The notes under the pieces: generated by a model | What the model was told of the DNA's origin: nothing | Seen by the model: only the letters and a program-made list of their open reading frames with translations | The model's database searches: none | Assembly: GCF_003589925.1 (NCBI RefSeq) | Contig: NZ_CP032382.1 | Location: 620,001-684,000, forward strand | Direction: 5' to 3' | Length of the DNA stretch: 64,000 bases | From: Chryseolinea soli | GTDB lineage: Bacteria; Bacteroidota; Bacteroidia; Cytophagales; Cyclobacteriaceae | Made by a program: the position numbers and the translations under genes | Shown: positions 8,481 through 16,366 of the stretch, piece by piece | How positions within the stretch are numbered: the first letter of the stretch is position 1 | Layout of the letters: the number at the start of each line of letters is the position of its first letter

Positions 8481-10877
8481 ATGTACAATTTCTGGCACAC
8501 CAACTTCAGGGCTCTCTGGAAAAATAAACTCCACTCTTCCGTCAACCTGCTGGGGCTCACCCTCGGCATCGTGAGCACGCTCGTCATCGTGTTGACCATT
8601 CACTTTGAACTGAGCTTCGACCGCTACCATGCCGATGCAGACCGCATCTACCGCATCGTCACGGAAAAGCAAGAGCATGGGCAGATCGGGTTCACGGCCG
8701 GCATCACGTATCCACTTCCTGAAGCCGTCAGAAATGATTTCCCCGAGCTGGCGGGCGTGACCATAGTCGACGCCAACGAGACGTCGCCCGTATTCGGCAT
8801 TGTTGACAAGGATGGATCGAAGAAGCTTTTCAAGGAAACGAAGGCCGCCTTCGTTGATCCGGATTACTTTTCAGTTTTTACCTATCACTGGATCGAAGGC
8901 CATCCCGCCGATGCGCTCACCCGCGAAAAAACTGTAGTGCTCACACAAAGCGAAGCGCGAAAGCTGTTCGGCGATGCGCCGGCGATGAACCAGGTGATCA
9001 GCTGCAATAACCAGTTCGACCTCACGGTGAGCGGTGTCGTGCAGGATCCACCCCTGAATACCGATCTGCCCTTTACCGTTTTCATTTCAAACCGCCTCGG
9101 CGCCAACAAGCACGGATGGGACAACTGGGGGTCTACTTCGGCTTCACTGAATTGCTATATCAAACTGCCGGAGCATGTGAGCCAGGCCGACCTGGAGCGA
9201 AGAATGAAAACATGGCACCTGAAATACTTTTCGGGCGATGCTAAGGAAACCGGGGAAAGCCGGTTCTATTTTCTTCAGCGCCTCAGCGATGTGCACTTCG
9301 ACACGCGGTTTCAGAACTTCAACAACCGCACCGTATCGTCTGCGAAGTTGCTGACCTTGTCGCTGATCGGATTCCTGCTTTTCGCCACCGCCTGTATCAA
9401 TTTCATCAACCTCAACACCGTGCTCATCATCAGCCGCGCCAAGGAGGCGGGCGTGCGCAAAGTGCTGGGGGGTGTGCGCAAGGATATCGTGCTTCAGTTT
9501 CTCGGTGAGACTTTTCTGATCACCGTGCTGGCCACGGTCGTTTGCGCCGGGGTCATTGATCTTGTACTGGCAAGCCTTTCGCCGGTGCTGGGATTCAAGC
9601 TCCAGTTTGAACCTTTCACCGATCCTGTCACGGGATTGTTCCTGTTGGCTATTCCCTTCGTGATCACGCTGGCGGCGGGGTTGTATCCGGCGATGGCGCT
9701 CGCGTCCTACAAGCCGGTCGACGCGCTGAAGAGCAAGCTCACGGGCAATGCCGGCCAACGCCTCGGCCTTCGCCGCACGCTGATCGGTGTGCAACTGGTG
9801 ATCTCGCAGACGCTGGTGATTGCAACGATCATCATCGCCCGACAACTGGATTTTTTTGCGAATCAACCCATGGGACTGGACACAACGGCCGTCATTGAAT
9901 TCGGGATCCCCGAAAGGGAAAAGATCAATCTCCACGACGTTTTGGGCCGCCTCAACGCCGTACCCGGGGTAGAAAGTTCGGCCATGAGCAATACGGGTGC
10001 AACGGGCAACAACCAATGGAGCGGCGATTTTGACGCGGTCGTAAACGGAAAAAAGGTTACGGCTGGAACAGCAGTAAAGTTCATCTCGCCGGATTTTTTA
10101 AAAACCTATCGCTTGAAGTTAATCGCCGGCAAGGATCTGGCTTCTTCAGATTCCGTCACCGGTTTTATCGTCAACGAGGCCTTTACACGGGCCATGGGCG
10201 TCAGCGCACAGGATGCTGTGGGCGTGCCGGTGGAGATGTGGGGGCGGAATGCGATGATCTCCGGTGTGATCGCAGATTATCACAGCGAATCGCTGCATCA
10301 GGCCATCGCGCCGCTGATCATGATGACGGGCATTGATGTCTCCTATGTCGGCGCTGTGAAGCTCCAGACGGCGGATGTAAAAACGGCTATGCAGGGCGTT
10401 GAAAAAGTCTGGAAGCAAACCTTTCCAAACTACGTATTCGAATACGCCTTCCTGGACGACACGATCAGCCAGTTCTATGATGCCGAACGGAAGACGTCCG
10501 GCCTGATCTCGATCTTTTCCGTAGTGGCTATTCTGATCGGATCGATCGGGTTGCTCGGCCTGGTATCGTTTATGGCTGCGCGCCGGACGAAGGAAGTCGG
10601 CATCCGCAAGACGTTAGGCGCCAGCGTGGCCAGCATCATGGCGCTTTTCTCGAAGGAATTCATGTACCTCATTGGGATTGCTTTTCTTATCGCTGCGCCG
10701 GTTTCGTATTATTTTATGAAGGAGTGGCTTGCGAACTTTGCGTATCGTATTGAGCCGGGGGTGTTTCCTTATTTGGCGGGAGTGTTTGTGATTATGACGG
10801 TTGTTTTGGTGACGGTGGGGATCGTGTCCTATCGCGCCGCGTCTGCCAATCCTATTAAGGCGCTGCGCGATGAATGA
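8481..10877 (+). CDS. MacB/FtsX-family permease
   Basis: A second permease of the same class as the one at 5247-7640 (798 residues). It starts MYNFWHTNFRALWKNKLHSSVNLLGLTLG, typical of this group. A MacB-like periplasmic domain occupies about 45-240, the first FtsX core carries ISRAKEAGVRKVLGGVR, and the second carries AARRTKEVGIRKTLGAS before the last two helices. The ending SANPIKALRDE is the standard C-terminus of the family. There is no ATPase nearby. It is divergent from the first permease and has a higher GC content, so the two are paralogues and not a recent duplication. An ATG overlaps its stop (10874), but the frame it opens does not look like a gene. Confidence 0.9.
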   Translation: MYNFWHTNFRALWKNKLHSSVNLLGLTLGIVSTLVIVLTIHFELSFDRYHADADRIYRIVTEKQEHGQIGFTAGITYPLPEAVRNDFPELAGVTIVDANETSPVFGIVDKDGSKKLFKETKAAFVDPDYFSVFTYHWIEGHPADALTREKTVVLTQSEARKLFGDAPAMNQVISCNNQFDLTVSGVVQDPPLNTDLPFTVFISNRLGANKHGWDNWGSTSASLNCYIKLPEHVSQADLERRMKTWHLKYFSGDAKETGESRFYFLQRLSDVHFDTRFQNFNNRTVSSAKLLTLSLIGFLLFATACINFINLNTVLIISRAKEAGVRKVLGGVRKDIVLQFLGETFLITVLATVVCAGVIDLVLASLSPVLGFKLQFEPFTDPVTGLFLLAIPFVITLAAGLYPAMALASYKPVDALKSKLTGNAGQRLGLRRTLIGVQLVISQTLVIATIIIARQLDFFANQPMGLDTTAVIEFGIPEREKINLHDVLGRLNAVPGVESSAMSNTGATGNNQWSGDFDAVVNGKKVTAGTAVKFISPDFLKTYRLKLIAGKDLASSDSVTGFIVNEAFTRAMGVSAQDAVGVPVEMWGRNAMISGVIADYHSESLHQAIAPLIMMTGIDVSYVGAVKLQTADVKTAMQGVEKVWKQTFPNYVFEYAFLDDTISQFYDAERKTSGLISIFSVVAILIGSIGLLGLVSFMAARRTKEVGIRKTLGASVASIMALFSKEFMYLIGIAFLIAAPVSYYFMKEWLANFAYRIEPGVFPYLAGVFVIMTVVLVTVGIVSYRAASANPIKALRDE

Positions 10878-10921
10878 AAAAGGGTATCGCCCTTGTTGGT
10901 CTATTCAATATCCTCTTCTCA

Positions 10922-10945
10922 GTTGTCGGTGTTCACACCGACAAC
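10922..10945. repeat. Hairpin: 10-bp arms, 4-base loop
   Basis: The arms GTTGTCGGTG and CACCGACAAC are perfect complements around a TTCA loop, 45 bases past the stop of the second permease. No run of T follows on either strand, so it does not look like a classical intrinsic terminator. Its shape and sequence echo the TTGTTGGTG / CACCAACAA hairpin at 12745-12767 (7 of 9 arm bases match), which suggests one small repeat family around the accessory stretch. Confidence 0.6.
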
Positions 10946-11052
10946 GCTCTTAAATTTCCTGTTCATCTAAATCAAAAACAATCTCCAGGCGCGACACACC
11001 GTGCCGGCCTGTTGCTGCCAATCCGATCAATGCTGCGCGAGGAAATGCCCCT

Positions 11053-11083
11053 CGCCCTTGTTGTTCTTCGCCAAGCAAGTTGA
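11053..11083 (+). repeat. Degenerate copy of the TTGTTGGTG hairpin repeat
   Basis: The text CGCCCTTGTTGTTCTTCGCC followed by AAGCAAGTTGA lines up with CGCCCTTGTTGGTGTTCTTC followed by ACCAACAAAGTTGA at 12740-12773. It lacks three bases of the left arm and so no longer folds as well. The two copies lie on either side of the genes at 11180-12712. Confidence 0.5.
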
Positions 11084-11179
11084 TTTTGAAGGAGAAAGAT
11101 GATAAGATTGCGTTGCTGACCAAACGCAGCACTTCACCTTGTTATAGAGCCCTCCACGAATCCGAAACAAGAGACATCA

Positions 11180-11665
11180 ATGAAAAATGAAATAATTCTC
11201 TCCTTTACATTAAGCATCTCCACGTTCTCGCTTTTTGGACAAATGGCAACAGCAGACAAAAGAATAGCAGAGATTGAGTCTTTCAAAAACTATGAGGTAA
11301 CTAAATTCAACAACGAGGACGACTTAAAATTACTTAGCGACAGCGCTACCAAAATAACTGAGCTGACCCATTACGCTAGAAAAGGCAAGAGTAACTTTTC
11401 AGGCAAATTGACCCAGAACTCAAGGACTAAGATTGGAGAAATCAAAAGAACATATTATTTCAACGAACGATCAGAACTTTTCGCGATCGTCGACAGCATA
11501 ACAACGGCCGATAACAGGACCCGGAAACTAACGTATTACTTTGGGGGCGGACAACTTACGAATGTAGTCGATGAAAATAAGAATGATGTAACAAACACCG
11601 TTAACAAACAACAACTTTATCTCTGGATTAGGCGAATGTTTGACGACAAAACAATTGCGAAGTAA
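11180..11665 (+). CDS. Secreted hypothetical protein
   Basis: 161 residues with a signal peptide (MKNEIILSFTLSISTFSLFG, cleavage before QMATADKR), so it is exported. The mature part is charged, with strand-like stretches (EIKRTYYFNERSELFAIVDS) that recall small periplasmic lipid- or peptidoglycan-associated folds. I do not recognise the family. The gene is visibly AT-rich compared with the permease upstream. It ends 105 bases before the transglutaminase-like gene, same strand, but there is room for a separate promoter. Its start is set by the signal peptide. Confidence 0.7.
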   Translation: MKNEIILSFTLSISTFSLFGQMATADKRIAEIESFKNYEVTKFNNEDDLKLLSDSATKITELTHYARKGKSNFSGKLTQNSRTKIGEIKRTYYFNERSELFAIVDSITTADNRTRKLTYYFGGGQLTNVVDENKNDVTNTVNKQQLYLWIRRMFDDKTIAK

Positions 11666-11770
11666 AAACTTCTTTAATAATAGCAAAATGTACAGACGCT
11701 GTTGCAAATTAGGTGTCTTTTTTGAAATAAAATTAAACTGCGCCTATATCGCGTTGGCGGCAATTTTGCA

Positions 11771-12712
11771 ATGAGAATAATCATTCTAACAGCACTAATA
11801 CTTATTTCCCAACAGACACTTTCGCAAGACGGTGGATTTGATGAGGTCGATTCCTATGTAGACGGACTTCAGTTACGCAAGAATGTTTCGATAGAGAAGC
11901 TCGTTATAACGCTCACAAAGCCTTTTGCTAGTCCGACTTTGAAGACCAGGGCGATCTATTATTGGATCGCCAAGAATATTAAGTATGACTATGCCGGATC
12001 TGAAACTGGTTTTTGGAAAAAGTACCCCTCAGACCAAGCTATAATAGCAGACACGTATAAATTCAGGCGGGGAGTTTGCAGTGGATATTCGCATCTATTT
12101 AAGTACATGCTGACAAAAACTAAAATTGAGAGCGAGGTTGTCGGTGGCTATGGAAGGGGCGATTTACAGACCGTTATTGTTGAAGAGGCTAATCACGCAT
12201 GGAACGCTGTTAAGCTAAATGACAAGTGGTATCTGTTTGATGTTACATGGGCTTCTGACCTATCAAAGAAGGTAGTTGACTTCTGGTTCCAGACCTCCCC
12301 GGACATTTTTATACTAAGTCACTATCCCGAAAATTCCAAGTGGACACTGCTCGGCAAGAATATAAGCCTAACTGAATTTAAAAATTTACCAATTTATACA
12401 AGGTCCTTTATTGAAATGCAGCTCGTCAAAAGCTACCCTCAAAAGGGTTATTACAGAACAACGGATAATACGGTTACCATCGACTTGAGTACAACAAAAG
12501 AATATCTTTGGCTAGCGAAGTTGTACGATCTTGACAGAGATGAATGGTTTTCACCCACCAATGTCGAGGACAGAGCATTTCAGAAAGGGTTCATTAATTT
12601 GACGATCGATCGAAAGGGCAAATTTATACTTCGATTGAATGCTTTAGAGAATGGTGATGGTTCATTTACATTATATGAGGGCTTATTATACTACATTGTT
12701 GAGTGTAAGTAA
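11771..12712 (+). CDS. Secreted transglutaminase-like protein
   Basis: The 313-residue protein has a signal peptide (MRIIILTALILISQQTLSQ) and a transglutaminase core of the kyphoscoliosis-peptidase kind. The catalytic triad is present: Cys103 in RGVCSGYSHLF, His142 in ANHAWNAVKL and Asp157 in LFDVTWASD. Family members hydrolyse or cross-link peptides, and in bacteria most appear to be periplasmic peptidases. The C-terminal 130 residues form a separate beta-rich region that I cannot assign. The gene is AT-rich and flanked by copies of a hairpin repeat, so it may have been acquired. Substrate unknown. Confidence 0.82.
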   Translation: MRIIILTALILISQQTLSQDGGFDEVDSYVDGLQLRKNVSIEKLVITLTKPFASPTLKTRAIYYWIAKNIKYDYAGSETGFWKKYPSDQAIIADTYKFRRGVCSGYSHLFKYMLTKTKIESEVVGGYGRGDLQTVIVEEANHAWNAVKLNDKWYLFDVTWASDLSKKVVDFWFQTSPDIFILSHYPENSKWTLLGKNISLTEFKNLPIYTRSFIEMQLVKSYPQKGYYRTTDNTVTIDLSTTKEYLWLAKLYDLDRDEWFSPTNVEDRAFQKGFINLTIDRKGKFILRLNALENGDGSFTLYEGLLYYIVECK

Positions 12713-13065
12713 AATCACCTCGTCCTTCCTCTTATCCACCGCCCTTGTTGGTGTTCTTCACCAACAAAGTTGACGGGCCACCACCTCTTATTATATCCTG
12801 TCCCCCCATCCGCTCTCCACGCTCTTTCTGGAAGGACTTAAGGCATTGAAGGAATTTTAAACGAAGCAGGGGATTATTTATGGCACTGTGAAGATCTGGA
12901 TTGGAAAACGTTTGATAATTAATTACTAATTTGGTCTGCCGGCACATTCTAAATAGAAATCACAAACAAATTCAGAATTTAGTTAAAGCCTCCGGTTTTT
13001 CGTTCGATTTATTTTCAGCATTTCGTAAAAAAATTGAACTAGTCCTATTGAAATAAGATCAACAA
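12713..13065. other. Non-coding spacer, AT-rich
   Basis: About 350 bases between the transglutaminase-like and DUF695 genes. It holds one clear hairpin repeat (12745-12767) close to the upstream gene. From about 12940 on it is strongly AT-rich, ending in TGAACTAGTCCTATTGAAATAAG before the next start, where a promoter is plausible but not readable. The leftward frame across the region has no protein-like character. Confidence 0.45.
12745..12767 (+). repeat. Perfect hairpin TTGTTGGTG/CACCAACAA
   Basis: Nine-base arms TTGTTGGTG (12745-12753) and CACCAACAA (12759-12767) are perfect complements around a TTCTT loop, 33 bases past the stop of the transglutaminase-like gene. No T-run follows directly, so it may serve as an mRNA 3'-end stabiliser, a weak terminator, or just a member of a dispersed repeat family; related copies are at 10922 and 11053. 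Confidence 0.65.
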
Positions 13066-14154
13066 ATGAGTATACTAAAACGACTATTCGGAACAAAGCA
13101 AGAGCCCATAAGAACATACAATGACTTTTGGAAGTGGTTTCAAGAAAATGAACGAGGATTTTTCAAAGCTGTAAAGAATCATAAGAATATCGAGAAGGAA
13201 TTCTTTGATAAGTTATCGCCAAAACTCAACGAACTGCAAGACGGTTTCTTTTATCTGACAGGGATGTTAGACGACAATACAGTTGAATTAATTCTGACAC
13301 CGGATGGAAATATCAAGAATATTGTTTTTGTTGAGGAGTTAGTACACGCCGCACCCGCTATTCCTGGTTGGACCTTTACATCCTTAAAACCTCCCGTGGA
13401 CATAAAGAATGTTCAACTTGACATGGCCGGTTACACGCATGACAGTGATTCTTTATCCTTTTATCCCAATGACGTGAAAGACTATCCGGATGAAATAGAC
13501 ATTACAATCGTTCACAAAGACTACAATGAAGACGACAAATCCTCCATTACCAATGGAATATATATCTTTCTAGACAATTTCATTGGCGAATTGAATTTAG
13601 TCACCACAATTGATAATGTAAAAGTAATTGGAAGGGGACAGGCAGAAAAGGCACTGATACCAATCGAAAAACTAAGGGATTTTTTGCTCTGGCGGCAAAA
13701 GGAGTTCATTGAAAAATATGAAGGGACATTACAAAACACCGACACGGCTGAATTCGCAATTCTAGAAGCTGAATTGGAGAACGGCAACAAACTCATTGCC
13801 ACCATTAACAGAGACATACTCAACTGGGACAAGAAAGCATCGCATCCTTGGATCGCAACATTGGAAATACAATATGATGGACAATTCAAGGGTATGCCAG
13901 ACGAGACAACCTATCAGCTACTCAATGAAATTGAGGAAAAGGCACTTGAACAGCTGAAAGACGCTGACGGTTACTTGAACATCGGGCGGCAGACAGCCGA
14001 CAACTCGAGAGAAGTCTATTTTGCCTGTAAGGATTTCCGAAAACCTTCTAAAGTTTTACACCAATTGACCAAGGACTATCCCTCTATTAATATCCAGTAC
14101 GACATCTACAAGGACAAGTATTGGAGGTCGTTCAATAGATTTAATAGCAATTAG
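13066..14154 (+). CDS. DUF695-domain protein
   Basis: 362 residues, cytoplasmic (no signal or membrane segment). The C-terminal third (about 225-355, from EFAILEAELENGNKLIATINR to VLHQLTKDYPSINIQYDIYKD) matches DUF695, a family whose fold resembles RraB-type regulators of RNase E but whose role is not established. The N-terminal half is a distinct domain starting MSILKRLFG that is often found ahead of DUF695. The gene is AT-rich, stands alone and lies in the accessory stretch. DUF695 proteins sometimes occur near toxin or immunity genes; nothing here shows that directly. Confidence 0.75.
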   Translation: MSILKRLFGTKQEPIRTYNDFWKWFQENERGFFKAVKNHKNIEKEFFDKLSPKLNELQDGFFYLTGMLDDNTVELILTPDGNIKNIVFVEELVHAAPAIPGWTFTSLKPPVDIKNVQLDMAGYTHDSDSLSFYPNDVKDYPDEIDITIVHKDYNEDDKSSITNGIYIFLDNFIGELNLVTTIDNVKVIGRGQAEKALIPIEKLRDFLLWRQKEFIEKYEGTLQNTDTAEFAILEAELENGNKLIATINRDILNWDKKASHPWIATLEIQYDGQFKGMPDETTYQLLNEIEEKALEQLKDADGYLNIGRQTADNSREVYFACKDFRKPSKVLHQLTKDYPSINIQYDIYKDKYWRSFNRFNSN

Positions 14155-14254
14155 ATGAACACGGCCTTCGCCAATTGTTCTTAGATTTAATCTCGTTGAT
14201 CACACTCATCCATCATGCCCCATTCATTATCCCTGTTCAACTGCTAAGCCTGCC

Positions 14255-14944
14255 ATGAGCCTCCTCCTCAATGATCGTCTCGAACTTTCGCCTATTGTAG
14301 CCAATAACCGAATGAACAGAGAACGCAATGCCGTAGGGGTAAATAGCTACGAACGCGATATCTGGCTATCCCCTATCGAATTTCTGACTGAACGCTCTAA
14401 AAAACTGAGTTCCGTGGGATGGATGGATATCTGTTGCGGTAGAGCCAGGGCACTCATTCAAACCGCGCAGCATCTAAAAACTCGATTTCCTGATCATCAC
14501 TTTCACTTGGCAGGTATCGACCTGGTAGATACCTATGACCCGATACCCGCCGACTGTAACTCAATTACACTTTTTACAGGGTCTTTTTTAAGTCTTGATA
14601 CGAATTTAAAATTTGATCTGGTAACCTGTGTACATGGCCTACACTATATAGGTGATAAGCTAAGCGGCATTCAAAAAGCATGTAGTTTACTAACGCCCGA
14701 TGGAACATTTATTGCCAATCTGGATCTCCACAATTTCAAAAGTCCGTCGCAGAAAAATTTTTACAAGGACATATCGGCTTGGCTTCGCGACAATGAATTA
14801 GATTATAACAACAAGCGACACCTGCTCACTGTAAGAGGACATCGTTCCTTAAATATTCCATTCAGATACGTCGGCGCGGATGATCAGGCTGGCCCCAACT
14901 ATACAGGTCAGGAGGTAGTTGATTCCCATTATGAACATCAATAA
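14255..14944 (+). CDS. Class I SAM-dependent methyltransferase
   Basis: The 229-residue protein has a Rossmann-type methyltransferase core: motif I WMDICCGRARALIQ (glycine-rich loop in variant form, DxCCGRA), an acidic loop at GIDLVD, and DLVTCVHGLHYIG where motif IV and the post-motif helix lie. The N-terminal LNDRLELSPIVANNRMNRERNAVGVNSYERD is typical of a group of stand-alone methyltransferases of unknown substrate. No partner gene is adjacent: the next gene is convergent. It is the last member of the AT-richer stretch. The substrate cannot be read from sequence. Confidence 0.8.
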   Translation: MSLLLNDRLELSPIVANNRMNRERNAVGVNSYERDIWLSPIEFLTERSKKLSSVGWMDICCGRARALIQTAQHLKTRFPDHHFHLAGIDLVDTYDPIPADCNSITLFTGSFLSLDTNLKFDLVTCVHGLHYIGDKLSGIQKACSLLTPDGTFIANLDLHNFKSPSQKNFYKDISAWLRDNELDYNNKRHLLTVRGHRSLNIPFRYVGADDQAGPNYTGQEVVDSHYEHQ

Positions 14945-14994
14945 GTTATGGCGCTATTGCGGTTAAATTTGTGGGATGCCACAACCACGTCTTC

Positions 14995-16200
14995 TCATTG
15001 CAACGCCATCAGTCTTGGCACAAGATCCTCGACATACGGTTTTATAGCTGATCCATGATCTCCCTGAAGCGAGATCAAATGAAGTTGTTCTGTGGAAGCC
15101 CCGTTGGCGATCAGCTTTTGATAAGTGGATTCAGAATTATTGTACGGCACCGTTGTGTCATCAAGCCCGTGATACACATACATCAGACTCTTAGGATACC
15201 ATTGATTGACCAGCGAATTTTTATTAAGCAAAGTAACGATATAATTAAAACGCGGTTCGGTGCCAATCCCCGTGAGCAGATCACCCGAAACAAGATCCTT
15301 CATTGACGTTGTAAGCTGCGCATCGATTGTACTTGGCGCATGTTCTCCATCGAAAAGACCCGGGATAGCAGAGGCATACGGTTCTTTAAAAAAATCTTTC
15401 AGCAGATTGTTCTCTTTATAGTACAATTGATAACTGTTCACCAAGTAGGCCAGGTAATACGGGTCGGCGTATTCGTTCTGCGAAAACAGATATTCCTGAA
15501 TCCCCTTCAAATCGAATCCTCCCGCTGCAGGAAATGAAGCGACAAGGGTCATGCCCGCGATGGGTTCGGATTCAATGGCCTTGTGTGCGGCCATGGTGGC
15601 GTAGCCTCCCTGGGAATAGCCGGCCAGAAACAGTTTTCCGTCAAAGGCAAGTTTCTTTTGGTCGGCCAATTCTTGGGCGGCAACGATCAGGTCTGAAACG
15701 GCGCGGGCTGTGGGTTCCTCCACGTAGTAAGGATGAAAAGTATTGCTACTGCTGCCAAAGCCGATCATGTCGGGGATCACCGCCACAAAACCAGCCGAGG
15801 ATATGGCGCTGTACAACAGCACATCGAAACTCCCCGTCGATTGCACCGAGGGCGCGTCGCTGGCCAACGTAGTGGTTCCATGTTGAAAACTCAGCATGCT
15901 GATCGACGCATCGGTTTGCGGCAAAATGATCAGGCCGGAAGCGGTAATGTCTTCCCCTTGAAACGTGGTGTGGTACTTGACTTGGAATACTTCAACGTCG
16001 TGTTTGAAAATGGAAGCGTCGATCTTATAACCGGAGACGGTCACCAGGAGTTTAAGTGACGCCGCCGTTGTCGTGCCGGCACTAATGGATTCGATCAGCT
16101 TGCCGCTGGAAACATCGACCTTCGGCTGATCGTCATCCGAACAACGCGTTGAGACCAACAGGATGACCAGGAGACAGCCTACTCCCCGGAGTAATTTCAT
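14995..16200 (-). CDS. Exported alpha/beta hydrolase, secretory-lipase type
   Basis: A 401-residue protein of the alpha/beta-hydrolase fold. The nucleophile elbow GYSQGG lies near residue 195, and the late DDTTVPY and DHGSA segments fit the acid and histidine of the triad. The layout (long N-terminal extension, cap region at about 215-300) resembles the secretory lipase family. The N-terminus is a lipoprotein-like signal with Cys20 (LLVSTRC followed by SDDD), although Arg before the cysteine is unusual for a lipobox. It probably acts as an esterase or lipase at the cell envelope. It is the only gene between the methyltransferase and the rhamnosidase. Confidence 0.82.
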   Translation of the reverse strand: MKLLRGVGCLLVILLVSTRCSDDDQPKVDVSSGKLIESISAGTTTAASLKLLVTVSGYKIDASIFKHDVEVFQVKYHTTFQGEDITASGLIILPQTDASISMLSFQHGTTTLASDAPSVQSTGSFDVLLYSAISSAGFVAVIPDMIGFGSSSNTFHPYYVEEPTARAVSDLIVAAQELADQKKLAFDGKLFLAGYSQGGYATMAAHKAIESEPIAGMTLVASFPAAGGFDLKGIQEYLFSQNEYADPYYLAYLVNSYQLYYKENNLLKDFFKEPYASAIPGLFDGEHAPSTIDAQLTTSMKDLVSGDLLTGIGTEPRFNYIVTLLNKNSLVNQWYPKSLMYVYHGLDDTTVPYNNSESTYQKLIANGASTEQLHLISLQGDHGSAIKPYVEDLVPRLMALQ

Positions 16201-16303
16201 TTGAAGTGACTTTTATTCAAAAGAAACGAAAAAAGCCGGTAACCCAATATATAGCCGACAACGAATAACCGTGGCCTTTGGGTCACGGCCAAGGCAATAC
16301 ATC

Positions 16304-16333
16304 AACCCCGTCCGCCAGCTGGCGGACGGGGTT
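16304..16333. repeat. Perfect 30-base palindrome
   Basis: A fully self-complementary GC-rich sequence of 30 bases; the left arm starts AACCCCGTCCGCCAG and the right arm is its exact complement. It lies 34 bases past the stop of the leftward rhamnosidase gene and 103 bases ahead of the lipase gene start. Transcripts of either strand would form a very stable stem with no loop. The flanks have no T-run, so it may be a REP-like element or a factor-independent pause more than a classical terminator. Confidence 0.75.
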
Positions 16334-16366
16334 ATTTCATTCAGTTGTAGCGTGGGAAGATCAGGG

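Larger units (their letters stand above)
10878..11179. other. Non-coding spacer with hairpins
   Basis: About 300 bases with no convincing gene. It contains a near-perfect hairpin at 10922-10945 and a degenerate copy of a TTGTTG...CCAA repeat at about 11053-11083, both described separately. A frame starting at 10874 (69 codons) runs through it but has no protein-like features beyond a weak hydrophobic start. I see no clear promoter for the gene at 11180. Confidence 0.5.

Noticed and set aside
10874..11083. 69-codon frame overlapping the stop of the second permease (ATGA)
   Set aside because: The overlap is typical of operons, but beyond the first 20 residues the frame has no protein-like pattern and runs through two hairpin repeats.
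12732..12947. 71-codon minus-strand frame
   Set aside because: It runs through a hairpin repeat and an AT-rich spacer, with no protein-like pattern.
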